A stretch of 6,632 bases of DNA, taken from contig DMKB01000079.1 in assembly GCA_003454665.1 (NCBI GenBank), forward strand, positions 1 to 6,632, written 5' to 3'. The position numbers were made by a program, and so were the translations under genes. The first letter of the stretch is position 1, and every line of letters begins with the position of its first letter. Positions 5,924 through 6,632 of this stretch are shown piece by piece. Source of the stretch: Nitrospiraceae bacterium. GTDB taxonomy: Bacteria; Nitrospirota; UBA9217. The notes below the pieces were generated by a model. It did not search any database and was not told where the DNA came from. It was given only the letters and a program-made list of their open reading frames with translations.

Positions 5924-6545
5924 GGGGATGCTGCCCTTCTTTGAATCGCTTCAGCCGGTAATAGGATTCGCGCTCCCGTTCGCCGAGATAGCGGGCGATC
6001 AACGATATCCGGCGGCGCAGCTCAGGCAGGACCCGCTCTTCCAGGACACGGGTCCGTCTTGTCGTGGTGAGGATCTCGTCGCCCAGACGCTTCAATTTGC
6101 TCTCGAAGGCCGCGATGTCGAGCATGGAGGCAAGAATTTTTTCGAAGAGGCCCGCTGCCTCCTCAACGTGGGGTGTCGTGACCCGCTCGTCATATCCCCG
6201 CTCGTCGGGCCCCCGTAGGGGGCTGTCATGGAGGGCGATATCCTTGTACGCGAGGCCCCAGACGCTCTTTTCGGTGATGTCCACCCGGAAGTCCCGGGCA
6301 GTGGCGGCGGTCAGCGATTCGATGCCAGGCCGGCCTTCGCGGCCGAGGCCAAGGGCAAGCGCCCCGAGGGCCCGGCCATAGATCGCCCTGATCTCTTCCC
6401 GGGATCTGAGGAAGGGGAGGGTTGCGGTGAGAAATTCACGAATGAGCGCCTGTCTTCGCGCCTTCAGGATGCCGATGCTGTTTACCACGGATCGGGATCG
6501 TTCCCTGAGCATGAGGAGGTTCGTTCGTGTCGGATGCAGTGTCAT
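5913..6545 (-). CDS. atpD: V/A-type ATP synthase central shaft subunit D
   Basis: The rotor shaft whose two long helices turn inside the A3B3 head. The 210-residue reading begins MTLHPTRTNLLMLRERS, matching the family's PTR..L..L opening. It is followed by LKARRQALIREF (27-38), equivalent to the usual LK.KRDALI.EF. The C-terminal helix TTTRRTRVLEERVLPELRRR (160-179) and GERERESYYRLKRFK (188-202) match the closing block of the family. The middle (about 60-130) is variable. I chose the ATG at 6543-6545 because it gives the normal N-terminus. A GTG at 6585-6587 in the same frame would add 14 residues (STRPACLTSLSV and so on) that I do not recognise. Neither start has a good ribosome site. D leads the gene order here, whereas it usually closes the operon after B. 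Confidence 0.92.
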   Translation of the reverse strand: MTLHPTRTNLLMLRERSRSVVNSIGILKARRQALIREFLTATLPFLRSREEIRAIYGRALGALALGLGREGRPGIESLTAATARDFRVDITEKSVWGLAYKDIALHDSPLRGPDERGYDERVTTPHVEEAAGLFEKILASMLDIAAFESKLKRLGDEILTTTRRTRVLEERVLPELRRRISLIARYLGERERESYYRLKRFKEGQHPHGT

Positions 6546-6632
6546 GGTTACGCTCAACGAGGTGAGGCAGGCGGGTCGAGTACTCACTGCGAGCGCTGTT
6601 TATTACCAAGAGCAGAAAATACTTTCCGCCAC
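6546..6632. other. Region upstream of subunit D, no complete gene
   Basis: This 87-base stretch could hold the operon leader or the end of an upstream gene. On the minus strand one frame is open from the right edge and ends in TGA at 6586-6588 (last residues WRKVFSALGNKQRSQ). That TGA overlaps the alternative GTG start of D as GTGA, an arrangement seen in coupled genes, but the fragment is too short to identify. I found no convincing promoter. Confidence 0.3.

Noticed and set aside
3756..6218. Very long + strand open frame (820 codons) opposite subunits I, H/G and D
   Set aside because: It is antisense to genes with clear family motifs. Its product is a low-complexity mix of Glu, Asp, Gly and Arg, typical of the complement of GC-rich coding sequence, and it lacks recognisable domains.

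Overview
The window is one minus-strand operon for a V/A-type (archaeal/vacuolar-type) rotary ATPase. In transcription order, from right to left, the genes encode subunit D (central shaft), H/G (peripheral-stalk coiled coil), I (membrane stator), K (proteolipid rotor ring), E (peripheral stalk), C (socket between rotor and shaft), F (shaft) and the N-terminal 313 residues of catalytic subunit A, which runs off the left edge. Only the second nucleotide-binding subunit, B, is missing from a full gene set. In most operons of this family it follows A, so it may lie just left of the window. All eight genes are assigned from sequence motifs visible in the translations.

The source looks like a fairly GC-rich bacterium, with GC-rich genes and much more AT-rich spacers. 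Bacterial traits are strong AAGGAG-type ribosome sites and tight start/stop overlaps. The intergenic sequences carry CCACAGA-, GCCGCAGAT- and GAACGCAGAT-type inverted repeats. From memory, such repeats are common in anaerobic lineages such as the former Deltaproteobacteria and Nitrospirota, but I cannot assign a taxon from this window.

Layout: 1-941 subunit A (partial); 938-1285 subunit F; 1286-1453 spacer filled by repeat element 1, with a central hairpin; 1454-2416 subunit C; 2417-2714 spacer with an AT-rich tandem repeat and the large nested repeat element 2; 2715-3320 subunit E; 3322-3546 subunit K; 3547-3707 spacer with repeat element 3; 3708-5603 subunit I; 5600-5923 subunit H/G; 5913-6545 subunit D; 6546-6632 leader or end of an upstream gene.

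The genes form four tightly coupled blocks: D-H-I (overlaps of 11 and 4 bases), K-E (1-base gap), C alone, and F-A (4-base overlap). Each of the three block boundaries is occupied by an inverted-repeat element of one related family. The element between E and C supplies the stop codon and last residues of E. The ATPase itself is a known machine. The less ordinary points are this repeat pattern, D at the head of the gene order rather than at its end, and a catalytic P-loop reading GGFGTGKT instead of the usual GPFG(S/A)GKT.
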